A stretch of DNA of 64,000 nucleotides from NCBI GenBank assembly GCA_028868305.1, contig JAGWUS010000008.1:1-64000 (forward strand). The letters run 5' to 3'. The position numbers and the translations under genes are program-made. The stretch is from Burkholderiales bacterium (lineage in GTDB: Bacteria; Pseudomonadota; Gammaproteobacteria; Burkholderiales; Burkholderiaceae_C). The notes below the pieces were generated by a model. It was given only the letters and a program-made list of their open reading frames with translations. It did not search any database and was not told the DNA's origin. Shown piece by piece: positions 17,014-26,469 of the stretch. The first letter of the stretch is position 1. Each line of letters opens with the position of its first letter.

Positions 17014-20000
17014 ATGTTGACCCGCCTTGTTCAATTCGCGCTAACCCAGCGGCTGTTCGTGCTGCTGGCCGGTCTTCTGCTAGTGGGTGCCGGATGGTTG
17101 GCGTTCAAAGATTTACCGATTGATGCTTTTCCTGACGTAGCGAGCACCCAGGTCAAAATCATCATGAAGGCACCGGGCATGACGCCCGAAGAAATCGAAA
17201 ACCGCATAGCCCTGCCGATTGAGGTCGAGATGCTGGGTATACCCAAGCAACGCATGCTGCGATCCGTGTCCAAGTACGGTATTGTGGATGTAACCATTGA
17301 TTTTGACGATGGCACCGACATCTATTGGGCGCGCCAACAGGTATCAGAGCGGCTGGCAGGAATCACTGGCGACTTGCCGGAAGGCCTCAGCGGAGGGATG
17401 GCACCCATCACGACTCCGCTAGGTGAAATGTTCCAGTTCACCATCGAAGGCAAAGGTTACAGCCTGGAAGAACGACGTAGCCTGCTCGATTGGGTTATTC
17501 GTCCTGCATTGCGATCTGTCGTGGGCGTAGCGGACGTCAACGCGCTGGGTGGCAAGGTGCGCAACTATGAAGTGCAGCCCGACCTGGTAAAACTGGCGGC
17601 TGTAGGCATTTCGACGGCACAGATCAAAGCCGCTGTCATGGCCAATAACCGGAACGACGGCGCCGGCCGGTTGGGCGAGGGCGATGAAGTGCTGTTGGTG
17701 CGAACCGAGGGCAACATCCGCAACCAGGATGATTTGCGCGCCATTGTTCTAAAGAGCGACAAAGGTGTGCTGGTGCGCTTAGGGGATGTCGCACAGATCC
17801 GCGAAGGTAGCGTAACGCGTTACGGCGTTGTCACCAAAGATGGGAAGGGTGAAGCAGTTGAGGGACTGGTTCTCGGCTTGGCGGGTGCCAATGCCCAAAA
17901 GGTGGTGGAAGGCGTCACGCAGAAGCTGGAAGACTTGAAACCCACCCTGCCCAAGGGCATTGAGATAAAGGTCTTTTACAACCGCGCCAACCTGGTCGAA
18001 AAGGCGGTTGGCACGGTATCGAAGGCGCTAATGGAAGCCACTGTGTTTGTACTGGTTTTGTTGGGCGCTTTTCTTGGCAACCTGCGCGCGGCCATCACGG
18101 TTGCCATGGTGCTGCCGTTGTCTGCATTAGCCACGTTTCTGCTGATGCGTACAACGGGTATGTCTGCCAACTTGATGAGTCTGGGCGGCCTGGCCATCGC
18201 CCTGGGCATGCTGGTGGATGCTGCCGTAGTGGTGGTTGAAAATGTGGTGCAACATTTGGGGCACAACAAAACGGCGGAGAAGCTGCCACGTCTGCATGTG
18301 GTGTTCCGGGCTGTGCGCGAGGTGGCTGCGCCTGTGGCTGCGGGCATGCTGATCATCGTCGTGGTGTTTCTGCCTTTGCTCACTTTGCAGGGACTGGAAG
18401 GAAAATTCTTTGTGCCCGTTGCCTTGACTATTGTGTTTGCACTGGCGAGTTCGCTGGTGCTGTCGCTCACAGTCATACCGGTGCTGGCGTCATACCTGTT
18501 GAAAAAGGTAAATCATGAGGACCCTTGGTTGCCGCGCCACATGCTGAGGCTGTATGAGCCAGCGCTGGCGTTTGCGCTGAAGCGTCAAAGGGTGGTGTTC
18601 GCTATAGCAGGTGCCATGTTGGTGGTCGCGGTAGGCGTTTACATGCTGGTGGGCAAGACCTTCATGCCCACCATGGACGAGGGCGACATCATCGTTGGTA
18701 TCGAGAAGCTGCCTTCTGTCAGCCTAGAAGAGACTGCCGCATTGGACTTGAAAATCCACCAGGCGTTGATGAAAAACATTCCTGAGATCACCGGGGTGGT
18801 GGCCCGCGCGGGATCCGACGAAATCGGCTTAGACCCCATGGGATTGAACCAGACAGACAGCTTTCTTGTCCTCAAGCCCCGTGAGAGTTGGGGCGTGGAC
18901 AGCAAGGAAGCGTTGCTGGACAAGATTCGCACCGTTCTGAACGAAATGCCTGGCGTCTTCTACAGCTTCACCCAGCCCATTGAAATGCGTGTATCCGAGA
19001 TGATCATTGGTGTGCGAGGTGATGTAGCGATAAAGGTCTTTGGCCCTGATCTGACAACTCTCAATGAGCTTGCCGCTCAAATTGTGACCCTGGTCAAGGA
19101 AATACCCGGTAACCAGGATGTCTACACCGTCGAGAACGATGGCGTGCAATACCTGAGGGTGGTAGTAGACCGCATGGCGGCAGGTCGCTACGGTCTCTCG
19201 GTGGAGGATGTGCAGGATGCACTGCGTATTCAGGTCGAAGGACAGCGCGCTGGCACGGTGATCGAAGGCGGTCGACGCATCCCCATTCTTTTGCGTGGAC
19301 CGGACTCTGTACGCATCTCTCCTGCTGACTTTGCAGCACTGCGTATTGCTACAGCAGATGGTCGCAGTGTGCCCCTGGAGTCTCTGGCCAAGTTGGACCG
19401 CGCGAGCGGTCCGGTAAAAATCGAGCGCGAGTTAGGGAGCCGCTACAGCGTCGTCATGACCAATGTCAGCGGCCGCGACCTGGTCGGTTTTGTGGACGAA
19501 GCGCGGGCCAAGGTAACGCAGAGCGTCAAGCTGCCCACCGGCTATCGCATCACCTGGGGCGGGCAATTTGAGAACCAGCAGCGGGCTGCTGCCAGGCTGG
19601 CCCTGGTGGTACCCATGTCACTGGGTTTTATATTCATCATCCTGTTCTCCACCTTTGGCTCGGTACGCCAGGCTTTGCTCGTGCTGTCGAATATTCCATT
19701 CGCCATGGTGGGTGGCATCGTTGCGCTGTGGGCTACTGGTGAATACCTGTCGGTGCCCGCGTCGGTCGGCTTCATTGCCTTGCTGGGCATTGCCGTGCTC
19801 AATGGCGTGGTGCTCGTCAGCTACTTCAACCAGTTGCATGCGGAGGGCCTGTCGCTGCTGGAGTGTGTGACCCAAGGTGCACGGCGGCGATTGCGGCCAG
19901 TCATGATGACCGCTGCAATCACGGCTTTCGGGCTGATACCCTTGCTGTTTGCCAGCGGGCCGGGTTCCGAAATCCAGCGGCCATTGGCCATTGTGGTCAT

Positions 20001-20118
20001 TGGCGGCTTGATCACTGCAACGGCGCTGACGTTGATCCTGCTGCCGATTCTGTATTTGCGATTTGCCCATCCCAAAATCGGTGCAACCCCAGCGGTTGCG
20101 GAGGTGAAACATGTCTAA
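17014..20118 (+). CDS. czcA: Heavy-metal efflux RND pump (CzcA/CusA family)
   Basis: 1034 residues. Proton-driven trimeric inner-membrane pump with twelve membrane segments and two large periplasmic loops (PIDAFPDVASTQVKI, SKYGIVDVTIDFDDGTDIYWARQQV, DEGDIIVGIEKLPSVSLEE). The diagnostic fourth-helix motif reads LGGLAIALGMLVDAAVVVVEN. It keeps the second Asp and Glu but lacks the Asp-Phe-Gly of divalent-cation CzcA/CnrA pumps and looks closer to the CusA/HME3-type GGIAIAxG. Metal specificity is therefore open. ATG 17014 follows GGGAG; the track start lies inside czcB. Overlaps the DUF3240 gene by 8 bases. Confidence 0.92.
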   Translation: MLTRLVQFALTQRLFVLLAGLLLVGAGWLAFKDLPIDAFPDVASTQVKIIMKAPGMTPEEIENRIALPIEVEMLGIPKQRMLRSVSKYGIVDVTIDFDDGTDIYWARQQVSERLAGITGDLPEGLSGGMAPITTPLGEMFQFTIEGKGYSLEERRSLLDWVIRPALRSVVGVADVNALGGKVRNYEVQPDLVKLAAVGISTAQIKAAVMANNRNDGAGRLGEGDEVLLVRTEGNIRNQDDLRAIVLKSDKGVLVRLGDVAQIREGSVTRYGVVTKDGKGEAVEGLVLGLAGANAQKVVEGVTQKLEDLKPTLPKGIEIKVFYNRANLVEKAVGTVSKALMEATVFVLVLLGAFLGNLRAAITVAMVLPLSALATFLLMRTTGMSANLMSLGGLAIALGMLVDAAVVVVENVVQHLGHNKTAEKLPRLHVVFRAVREVAAPVAAGMLIIVVVFLPLLTLQGLEGKFFVPVALTIVFALASSLVLSLTVIPVLASYLLKKVNHEDPWLPRHMLRLYEPALAFALKRQRVVFAIAGAMLVVAVGVYMLVGKTFMPTMDEGDIIVGIEKLPSVSLEETAALDLKIHQALMKNIPEITGVVARAGSDEIGLDPMGLNQTDSFLVLKPRESWGVDSKEALLDKIRTVLNEMPGVFYSFTQPIEMRVSEMIIGVRGDVAIKVFGPDLTTLNELAAQIVTLVKEIPGNQDVYTVENDGVQYLRVVVDRMAAGRYGLSVEDVQDALRIQVEGQRAGTVIEGGRRIPILLRGPDSVRISPADFAALRIATADGRSVPLESLAKLDRASGPVKIERELGSRYSVVMTNVSGRDLVGFVDEARAKVTQSVKLPTGYRITWGGQFENQQRAAARLALVVPMSLGFIFIILFSTFGSVRQALLVLSNIPFAMVGGIVALWATGEYLSVPASVGFIALLGIAVLNGVVLVSYFNQLHAEGLSLLECVTQGARRRLRPVMMTAAITAFGLIPLLFASGPGSEIQRPLAIVVIGGLITATALTLILLPILYLRFAHPKIGATPAVAEVKHV

Positions 20119-20413
20119 CTACTGTTTGGTGCTGGTATGCCCGCCGGAAATAGAAGAGAAGTTGCTGGATACGCTGTTGCTGATTGCTGGCGACGAAGTA
20201 TTCACCAGCACGCCGACCTTCAGCCACGGTACTGCCCATGGTGACATGGCCAATCTGGAGCAAGTCATGGGGCGCGCCCGTTCCGTGCGCGTCGAAATTC
20301 TGGTGACCGAAGAGGAAATGTCAAAGCTGCTGGAGACTTTGCGGATATCGCTCGCGGGAACCGGTTTACGTTATTGGGCCTCGCCACTGGCGGCCAAAGG
20401 AGTCATTGAATGA
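20111..20413 (+). CDS. DUF3240 family protein
   Basis: 100 residues. Soluble alpha/beta protein with a PII-like layout: an initial strand CLVLVCPPEIEEKLLDTLL, a central loop with a His (TFSHGTAHGDMANLEQVMGRARSVRVEILV), and TEEEMSKLLETL. The family is found next to heavy-metal RND genes, and a regulatory or accessory role is likely but unproven. It overlaps czcA by 8 bases and czcC by 4, so all three are translationally coupled. Confidence 0.8.
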   Translation: MSNYCLVLVCPPEIEEKLLDTLLLIAGDEVFTSTPTFSHGTAHGDMANLEQVMGRARSVRVEILVTEEEMSKLLETLRISLAGTGLRYWASPLAAKGVIE

Positions 20414-21660
20414 AACCCTGGATTGCCGCAGCGAGCTTTTTGCTTGCCGCTCCCCTATTTGCTTCGGATTTAGCGTCGCCGGGTGATCTGCCCAGCGCGG
20501 AGCAGGTCCATATAGCCGTCGAACAAGACCCCGCAGTTAACCAGGCGCGGCATGGCGTACAGGCATCGACCCACTCCGCAGCCATGTTGGCTGCGTCGCC
20601 CTACGAGTGGATAGCGGGAACGACCGCCCAGCGCCGCCGCATTGATGGCGCCGGCACTTCGGACGAATGGAATCTGAGACTCGAACGAACCGTGCGTATC
20701 GGTGGCAAGGCGGACTTGGACCGTGACCTGGGCAATATTGGCTCACAGATTGCAAAAGCCCAGCTTAGCGCAGCACGCAACGAGACGGCACGTCAATTAC
20801 TTGATTTGTGGTTGGACTGGCTCACTGCCCGACAAACCAAGGCGTTGTTGGGCGAGCAGGTGCAGTTTGCAGAATCCAATGCTGCGGTGGTGGACAAGCG
20901 CCGCAAGGCCGGTGACGCTTCCATGCTGGACCTGAATGTGGCCAAAGGAGACCTTGCTGAGGTACAACGCCTGTCCAGCATGGCCGCATCCAACGAGGCC
21001 AAGGCCCAGGCCACATTGCGCATCCGCTTTCCCAACCTCCCGTTGGAACCGCGATCACTGTCAGAACCATTGCCCCTGGAGCGAGACGAAACGCAGTGGC
21101 GTGCGCTAATCCAGAACAACAGTGACATGTTGCAAGTGGCACAATTGGCCTTGAAAAAAGCCGAGCTGACGGCGGAACGGTTGCGGAAAGATCGTCTACC
21201 AGACCCGACCGTTGGAGTCTTCACAGCATCAGAAGGTGCAGGCACCGAACGCATTGTTGGACTGAGTCTGAGTATCCCTCTGGGAGGGACCTACCGAACC
21301 CAAAGTGCCATGGAGGCGCTACAACAAGTCGAAGTGGCTCGCGCGGGAACAGAAAGGCAAATCCGAGACCTGGATGTACAAATCGCTACACTTATAGGTG
21401 ACGCGACCAGCAGCTATGAGAGCTGGCATTCTGCTGAACAATCAGCTGGGACAGCTCGGGATACCGCTCGTTTGACCCATAGAGCCTTCAGTCTAGGCGA
21501 AGCGGACTTGCAAACACTGATATTGGTTCGGCGACAATCTGTGGACGCAGCGAATGCGGCGGTTGTGGCGCGTACCGATGCACTGCGTGCAAGATACCGA
21601 CTACTGATTCAGGCCGGGCTTTTATGGGCGCTGGCCCAAAAACCGCTTCCGGAAAATTAG
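20410..21660 (+). CDS. czcC: TolC-family outer-membrane efflux protein (CzcC-like)
   Basis: 416 residues. Signal peptide MKPWIAAASFLLAAPLFAS, then two outer-membrane-efflux repeats. Repeat 1 has VEQDPAVNQARHGVQA, TVRIGGKADLDRDLG and the long helices of the alpha-barrel. Repeat 2 has LALKKAELTAERLRKDRLPDPTVGV, GLSLSIPLGGTYRTQ and SLGEADLQTLILVRRQ. Completes the tripartite pump with CzcB and CzcA. It is last here, whereas classical czcCBA places it first. Starts with an ATGA overlap on the DUF3240 gene. Confidence 0.87.
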   Translation: MKPWIAAASFLLAAPLFASDLASPGDLPSAEQVHIAVEQDPAVNQARHGVQASTHSAAMLAASPYEWIAGTTAQRRRIDGAGTSDEWNLRLERTVRIGGKADLDRDLGNIGSQIAKAQLSAARNETARQLLDLWLDWLTARQTKALLGEQVQFAESNAAVVDKRRKAGDASMLDLNVAKGDLAEVQRLSSMAASNEAKAQATLRIRFPNLPLEPRSLSEPLPLERDETQWRALIQNNSDMLQVAQLALKKAELTAERLRKDRLPDPTVGVFTASEGAGTERIVGLSLSIPLGGTYRTQSAMEALQQVEVARAGTERQIRDLDVQIATLIGDATSSYESWHSAEQSAGTARDTARLTHRAFSLGEADLQTLILVRRQSVDAANAAVVARTDALRARYRLLIQAGLLWALAQKPLPEN

Positions 21661-21837
21661 CTGATTTTGGCAAAACCTCAGGTACGCTCGCCTCAGTTGC
21701 GTCCAATCGATCAGTAGCGCCGGCGTGGTTTATAGCCAAAAGGAAAGACCGTCATTGTGCCCGCTGCAACGATGTTCCACCATGGTTATGCCCTTTTCTA
21801 TGACAAGCGACAGGGGAAATCCCGGCCGCCAGCACAA

Positions 21838-21876
21838 AAAAAGGCCGGGTGCCTTGTGGGCAACCCGGCCGCGATT
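21838..21876 (-). terminator. Rho-independent terminator of aceA
   Basis: On the minus strand GGCCGGGTTGCC-cacaa-GGCACCCGGCC, a long GC stem with one mismatch, is followed by TTTTTTTGTG. It lies 15 bases after the aceA stop. The czcC-aceA gap (21661-21890) otherwise shows nothing recognisable. Confidence 0.85.
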
Positions 21877-21890
21877 CCATAGCAGTTAGC

Positions 21891-23207
21891 TCAGTGGAAC
21901 TGCTCTTCTTCAGTAGAACCGGTCAGAGCCTTCACAGAAGATGAACCACCCTGGATTACGGTGGTTACGTCGTCGAAGTAACCCACACCTACTTCCTGCT
22001 GGTGCGACACGAAGGTGTAACCCTTTTCGCGGGCAGCGAACTCAGGCTCCTGCACCATTTCGGTGTAGTGCTTCATGCCTTCGCCCTGTGCGTAAGCATG
22101 GGCAAACTGGAATGTGTTGAACCAGTTGATGTGGATACCCGCCAGCGTGATGAACTGGTACTTATAGCCCAGTGCAGACAAATCTTCCTGGAAGGAAGCG
22201 ATCTGCGAATCCGACAGGTTCTTCTTCCAGTTGAAGGAAGGCGAGCAGTTGTAGGACAACAGCTTGCCTGGGCACTCTTTGAGCACGGCCTGAGCGAATT
22301 CACGGGCAAAGCCGATATCTGGCACGCCAGTTTCGCACCACACCAGGTCGGCGTAGGGAGCGTAAGCAACGCCACGGCTGATGGACTGCTCCAGGCCGTT
22401 CTTGACGCGGTAGAAACCTTCTTGCGTGCGTTCGCCAGTGATGAAAGGCTTGTCGTTCGCGTCGTAGTCGCTGGTGATCAGGTTGGCAGCTTCTGCATCG
22501 GTACGGGCCAAGATGATGGTGGGCACGCCCATCGTGTCTGCCGCGAAACGTGCAGCGATCAGCTTTTCGATGGCTTCGCGGGTGGGAACGAGCACCTTGC
22601 CGCCCATGTGGCCGCACTTCTTCACGGCAGCCAGTTGGTCTTCAAAGTGAACGCCAGCAGCGCCCGCTGTGATCATGTTCTTCATCAGTTCGAAAGCGTT
22701 CAACACGCCACCGAAACCGGCTTCCGCATCGGCCACGATGGGCAGAAAGAAGTCGATGAATTCCTTGTCACCGGGGTTGATGCCACGTCCCCACTGGATT
22801 TCGTCCGCGCGCTTGAAGGTGTTGTTGATGCGGCGAACCATGGTGGGAACCGAGTCGTAGGCGTACAGCGACTGGTCGGGGTACATCGTCTCGGAGGTGT
22901 TGCCGTCGGCAGCGACTTGCCAGCCAGACAGGTACACGGCTTCCAGGCCGGCCTTGGCTTGTTGCATGGCTTGACCGGCACTGATCGCGCCAAAGGCATT
23001 CACGTAGCCCTTTTTGGCGCCGCCATTCACCTTGGCCCACAGCTTCTCAGCGCCGTGCTTGGCCAGGGTGTATTCAGGCTGAACGCTGCCGCGCAGACGA
23101 ACCACGTCAGCAGCAGAGTAGCCGCGCTTCACACCCTTCCAGCGGGGGTTGGTTGCCCAGTCTTTTTCCAGAGCGGCTATTTGTTGTTCACGGGTCAGTT
23201 GAGTCAT
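21891..23207 (-). CDS. aceA: Isocitrate lyase
   Basis: 438 residues, the short proteobacterial form. Cleaves isocitrate to glyoxylate and succinate in the glyoxylate shunt, used when growing on acetate, fatty acids or PHB. The catalytic loop [14 protein letters not shown] carries the active-site Cys. Also seen: [43 protein letters not shown] and [15 protein letters not shown] 23207 has TAGGAG upstream. Two 14-bp palindromes lie 74-117 bases upstream. Malate synthase is not in the window. Confidence 0.97.
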   Translation of the reverse strand: MTQLTREQQIAALEKDWATNPRWKGVKRGYSAADVVRLRGSVQPEYTLAKHGAEKLWAKVNGGAKKGYVNAFGAISAGQAMQQAKAGLEAVYLSGWQVAADGNTSETMYPDQSLYAYDSVPTMVRRINNTFKRADEIQWGRGINPGDKEFIDFFLPIVADAEAGFGGVLNAFELMKNMITAGAAGVHFEDQLAAVKKCGHMGGKVLVPTREAIEKLIAARFAADTMGVPTIILARTDAEAANLITSDYDANDKPFITGERTQEGFYRVKNGLEQSISRGVAYAPYADLVWCETGVPDIGFAREFAQAVLKECPGKLLSYNCSPSFNWKKNLSDSQIASFQEDLSALGYKYQFITLAGIHINWFNTFQFAHAYAQGEGMKHYTEMVQEPEFAAREKGYTFVSHQQEVGVGYFDDVTTVIQGGSSSVKALTGSTEEEQFH

Positions 23208-23280
23208 GTAATCACTCCTAAGTTGAAAAATCGTTCCACTGTTTGCCTATGCAATTCCAGCGCCTGTGTGTGAATTCTAA

Positions 23281-23324
23281 GTCTTATATAAGACCAGAAT
23301 TACATCTTATGTCTTATATAAGAC
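23281..23324. promoter_or_regulatory. Tandem perfect palindromes upstream of aceA
   Basis: GTCTTATATAAGAC occurs exactly twice, at 23281-23294 and 23311-23324, spaced 30 bases start to start (about three helical turns). Each copy is its own reverse complement. The pair sits in the AT-rich aceA-gabT gap, in the aceA promoter region. It looks like a two-site operator for a dimeric repressor. A GntR-type regulator is a guess. Confidence 0.7.
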
Positions 23325-23454
23325 TTAAATTTTTCTTTTTAAAATCAAACACTTAAATAAGGCAATTTGTAATGTGCAACCTTATTTTTGCAATATGAAA
23401 ATAACTCAATAGAAATTGAGGCGAGCTTGCCGCAAAAAAGCAACCCCCGAATGC

Positions 23455-23477
23455 AAAACGAGGCACCAAGGCCTCGT
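23455..23477 (-). terminator. Terminator of gabT
   Basis: Minus strand ACGAGGC-cttggt-GCCTCGT followed by TTTTGC, a 7-bp perfect stem, lies 20 bases after the gabT stop. Confidence 0.65.
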
Positions 23478-23497
23478 CTTATGGAGCACTACCAGCG

Positions 23498-24802
23498 TCA
23501 GGAAAGTACCTGGTCCAATATCTCCATGGCTTCCGTAAACACAGTGTCCTCAATCGTCAACGGGAACAGAAATCGAACTACGTTTCCATGCACACCACAG
23601 GTGAGCAACAGCAGCCCCTTCTTGAGCGCCGCCTGCTGCACCTTTTTGGTCATATCAGCATCAGGGGCGCCAGTCTCCGGGTGCACGAACTCACAGGCCA
23701 CCATAGCACCTAGCGCCCGAATGTCTCCCATGCAATTGTTACGCTCTTTGGCAGCCTGTAGGTGCTGGGTTAGCCGCTGACCCAATACGTTCGCCCTATC
23801 ACACAGCCTCTCTTCATGCATAACATCCAGGACTGCATGTGCTGCCGCTACCGCAAGTGGGTTGCCCGCATAGGTTCCGCCCAATCCACCCGGATTGGGG
23901 GCATCCATGATCTCTGCGCGCCCCACCACAGCCGACAGCGTAGTGCCCCCAGCCATGCTCTTGGCCATGGTCATGATGTCCGGTGACACACCGTAGTGCT
24001 CCATCGCAAACATCTTGCCTGTACGCGCAAAACCGGTCTGCACCTCATCTGCTATCAACAAAATCCCATGCTGGTCGCAAAGTTGACGCAGCCACTGGAC
24101 CGCTTCCGCCTGAATGGGATTGAAGCCCCCCTCACCCTGCACTGGCTCAAAAATAATGGCGGCAACACGGCTTGGCTCGATATCGCATTTGAACAACTGC
24201 TCCACCGCGCTCTTGACCTGCGCTAGGTCCGCACAATGGCACGGAAACGGTGCGTGATAGATCTCCGGTGCAAAAGGCCCAAAGCCGGCCTTATAGGGCT
24301 GCACCTTACCGGTGAGAGCCACGGCAAACATGCTGCGGCCATGGAAAGCCCCACCGAACGCGATGACACCACTGCGCTTGGTGTGGGAGCGCGCTATCTT
24401 GATTGCATTTTCAACGGCCTCAGCGCCGGTAGAAAAGAATGCCGTTTTTTTGGCGCCATCGATAGGTGCGATAGCGTTGATGCGTTCGGCCAAAGAAACA
24501 TACTCCGCATAGGGCACAACTTGATAACAACTGTGGGTAAACCGCTGTAACTGCGCGGCAATGGCCGCCTGCACCTTGGGATGTACATGCCCAGTGTTCA
24601 GCACTGCAATGCCACCTGCAAAGTCAACGTACCGACGACCTTCAATATCCCAGAACTCAGCGTTCTTGGCATGGTCGATAAAGAAGTCGCCCATCACGGC
24701 CACACCGCGTGGCGTAGCAGCCAGTCGACGTGCGTGCCATTCGGCATTTGTACCAGCGCCAGAGACGGCAGACAGTACGCCCTGATTCAAAACTGCGTTC
24801 AT
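23498..24802 (-). CDS. gabT: 4-aminobutyrate aminotransferase (GabT/PuuE-type)
   Basis: 434 residues, PLP fold type I class III. Transfers the amino group of GABA to 2-oxoglutarate, giving succinate semialdehyde. Seen: DFAGGIAVLNTGHVHP, FFSTGAEAVENAIKIAR, FGGAFHGRSMFAVALTGK, the cofactor Asp in LLIADEVQTGFARTG, the Schiff-base Lys in MTMAKSMAGG, and GTYAGNPLAVAAA. Start ATG 24802 follows AAGGG; the track begins seven codons earlier. Last gene of the polyamine cluster, 50 bases after puuC. In this context it would consume the GABA released by PuuD. No gabD-like gene is adjacent. Confidence 0.92.
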   Translation of the reverse strand: MNAVLNQGVLSAVSGAGTNAEWHARRLAATPRGVAVMGDFFIDHAKNAEFWDIEGRRYVDFAGGIAVLNTGHVHPKVQAAIAAQLQRFTHSCYQVVPYAEYVSLAERINAIAPIDGAKKTAFFSTGAEAVENAIKIARSHTKRSGVIAFGGAFHGRSMFAVALTGKVQPYKAGFGPFAPEIYHAPFPCHCADLAQVKSAVEQLFKCDIEPSRVAAIIFEPVQGEGGFNPIQAEAVQWLRQLCDQHGILLIADEVQTGFARTGKMFAMEHYGVSPDIMTMAKSMAGGTTLSAVVGRAEIMDAPNPGGLGGTYAGNPLAVAAAHAVLDVMHEERLCDRANVLGQRLTQHLQAAKERNNCMGDIRALGAMVACEFVHPETGAPDADMTKKVQQAALKKGLLLLTCGVHGNVVRFLFPLTIEDTVFTEAMEILDQVLS

Positions 24803-24852
24803 GTTTTTCCCTTGTTCAATCAATATTTACCGCTGTCGCATTGATGCCCGCG

Positions 24853-26328
24853 TTACACGGGAGAGTCAATACGGATCCAGGTTGTTTTGGTTTCGGTGTA
24901 CTTGTCAAAAGCGTGCAGGGATTTGTCACGCCCTACTCCACTCTGTTTGAAGCCACCAAATGGCACGGTGATGTCATCTTCGTCGTACTGGTTGACGTGC
25001 ACCGTGCCCGCCCTCAAGGCCCGCGCCACGCCATGGGCCTTGTTCAGGTCACTGGTCCACACGCCCGCCTGCAGTCCATACACACTGGCGTTCGCCTGCC
25101 GCACAACGTCCGCCGTATCGGTGAAAGAAAGCACCGACAACACAGGGCCGAAAATTTCTTCGCGCGCAACTGTCATCTCCGGTGTGACGCCATCAAAGAT
25201 GGTGGGCTGTACATAGCACCCTCCCGATTCCACCAGTGCCTGCTCACCACCTGCGATCAGTTTGGCGCCTTCGGACTTGCCGCTCTCGATATAACGCATC
25301 ACCGTACTGAGTTGAATCTTGTCGACCACCGCACCCATCACCGTATCCGGCTTGGTAGGATCCGCGGGTGCATAGCCCGGCACCAATTTCAGAGCCTTTT
25401 CAAGAAAACGCTCCTTGATACTGGCTTCGACAAATAGCCGTGACGGCGCGTTGCAACTTTCTCCCTGGTTAAAGAAGATGCTGCCCACCGCAGCCTCCAC
25501 CGCCTTGTCCAGATTGGGGCAATCCGCAAAAACAATATTGGGAGACTTACCCCCCAACTCAGTCCACGCACGCTTGAGATTGCTTTGACCCGCCATCACG
25601 TGGATTTGTTTACCCACCCGTGTGGAGCCGGTAAACGCGATGCAATCCACATCCATGTGCAGGGCCAATGGTGAACCCGCTTCCGGGCCGTACCCAGTAA
25701 CCACATTGAATACACCATCCGGAATTCCTGCCTCCAGTGCAAGCTCGGCGAGACGCAAAGCGGTCAGCGGCGACTTCTCGCTGGGCTTGAGCACGACAGA
25801 ATTGCCGGCTGCCAAAGCTGGGGCAATCTTCCATGACGCCATGATCATCGGGTAGTTCCACGGGACGATCACGCCGACCACACCGACTGGTTCTCGGGTG
25901 ATCAAAGCTAAAGCGGTGCTGGGTGTAGGCGCGATCTCGTCGTAAATCTTGTCCACCGCCTCGCCATACCAGCGAATGCAGTTGGCCGCGCTATTGACGT
26001 CCACAGCGCGCGCGTACTTGACGGGTTTTCCCATATCGAGCGTTTCCGTCAGGGCCAGTTCCTCGCCATGCTGCTGGATCAAGTCGGCAAACTGCATCAT
26101 GAGGCGCTTGCGCTGTGCCGGTGCCTTGCCACTCCAGCGCTTGTCGTCAAATGCTGTGCGTGCCGCTGCGACTGCAGCATCAACATCTGTTGCACCGCAT
26201 CGCGCAACCTGGGTCAGAACTCTGCCATCCACTGGAGAGATACATTCAAAATGCTGCCCGTCCGCAGCAGCCACGCGCTTGCCATTGATCAACGCACGGC
26301 CATCAAATTTGGGGGAAATTGTCGACAT
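24853..26328 (-). CDS. puuC: Gamma-glutamyl-gamma-aminobutyraldehyde dehydrogenase (PuuC-type ALDH)
   Basis: 491 residues, NAD(P)-dependent aldehyde dehydrogenase. Visible: PWNYPMIMASWKIAPALAAGN, LKPSEKSPLTALRLAEL, FTGSTRVGKQI, the general-base Glu in WTELGGKSP, and FNQGESCNAPSRLFVE with the catalytic Cys, then EEIFGPVLSV and PFGGFKQSGVGRDKS. The nearby puuA, puuB and puuD make the gamma-glutamylated aldehyde the likely substrate; a general aminoaldehyde dehydrogenase cannot be excluded. ATG 26328 is preferred over an upstream in-frame TTG. Confidence 0.88.
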   Translation of the reverse strand: MSTISPKFDGRALINGKRVAAADGQHFECISPVDGRVLTQVARCGATDVDAAVAAARTAFDDKRWSGKAPAQRKRLMMQFADLIQQHGEELALTETLDMGKPVKYARAVDVNSAANCIRWYGEAVDKIYDEIAPTPSTALALITREPVGVVGVIVPWNYPMIMASWKIAPALAAGNSVVLKPSEKSPLTALRLAELALEAGIPDGVFNVVTGYGPEAGSPLALHMDVDCIAFTGSTRVGKQIHVMAGQSNLKRAWTELGGKSPNIVFADCPNLDKAVEAAVGSIFFNQGESCNAPSRLFVEASIKERFLEKALKLVPGYAPADPTKPDTVMGAVVDKIQLSTVMRYIESGKSEGAKLIAGGEQALVESGGCYVQPTIFDGVTPEMTVAREEIFGPVLSVLSFTDTADVVRQANASVYGLQAGVWTSDLNKAHGVARALRAGTVHVNQYDEDDITVPFGGFKQSGVGRDKSLHAFDKYTETKTTWIRIDSPV

Positions 26329-26414
26329 AGTCAAAACTCACTTTTTTACTGAAGAGCGCCTAGTGGACTGTCTCTGCATTGCACAAATGGCACCATTGCC
26401 AGGCTCAAATACAA

Positions 26415-26440
26415 ACGGGGCGGCATTGCTGCCACCCCGT
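26415..26440 (-). terminator. Hairpin terminator after the porin gene
   Basis: Minus strand ACGGGG(T)GGCA-gcaa-TGCC(G)CCCCGT is a 10-pair stem with one mismatch, followed by a weak TTTGTATTTG tract. It lies 29 bases after the porin stop. Together with the 135-base gap, it suggests that puuC-gabT are transcribed at least partly on their own. Confidence 0.55.
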
Positions 26441-26469
26441 CGAAATTAAGGAGCCGGAATCTCAAATAG

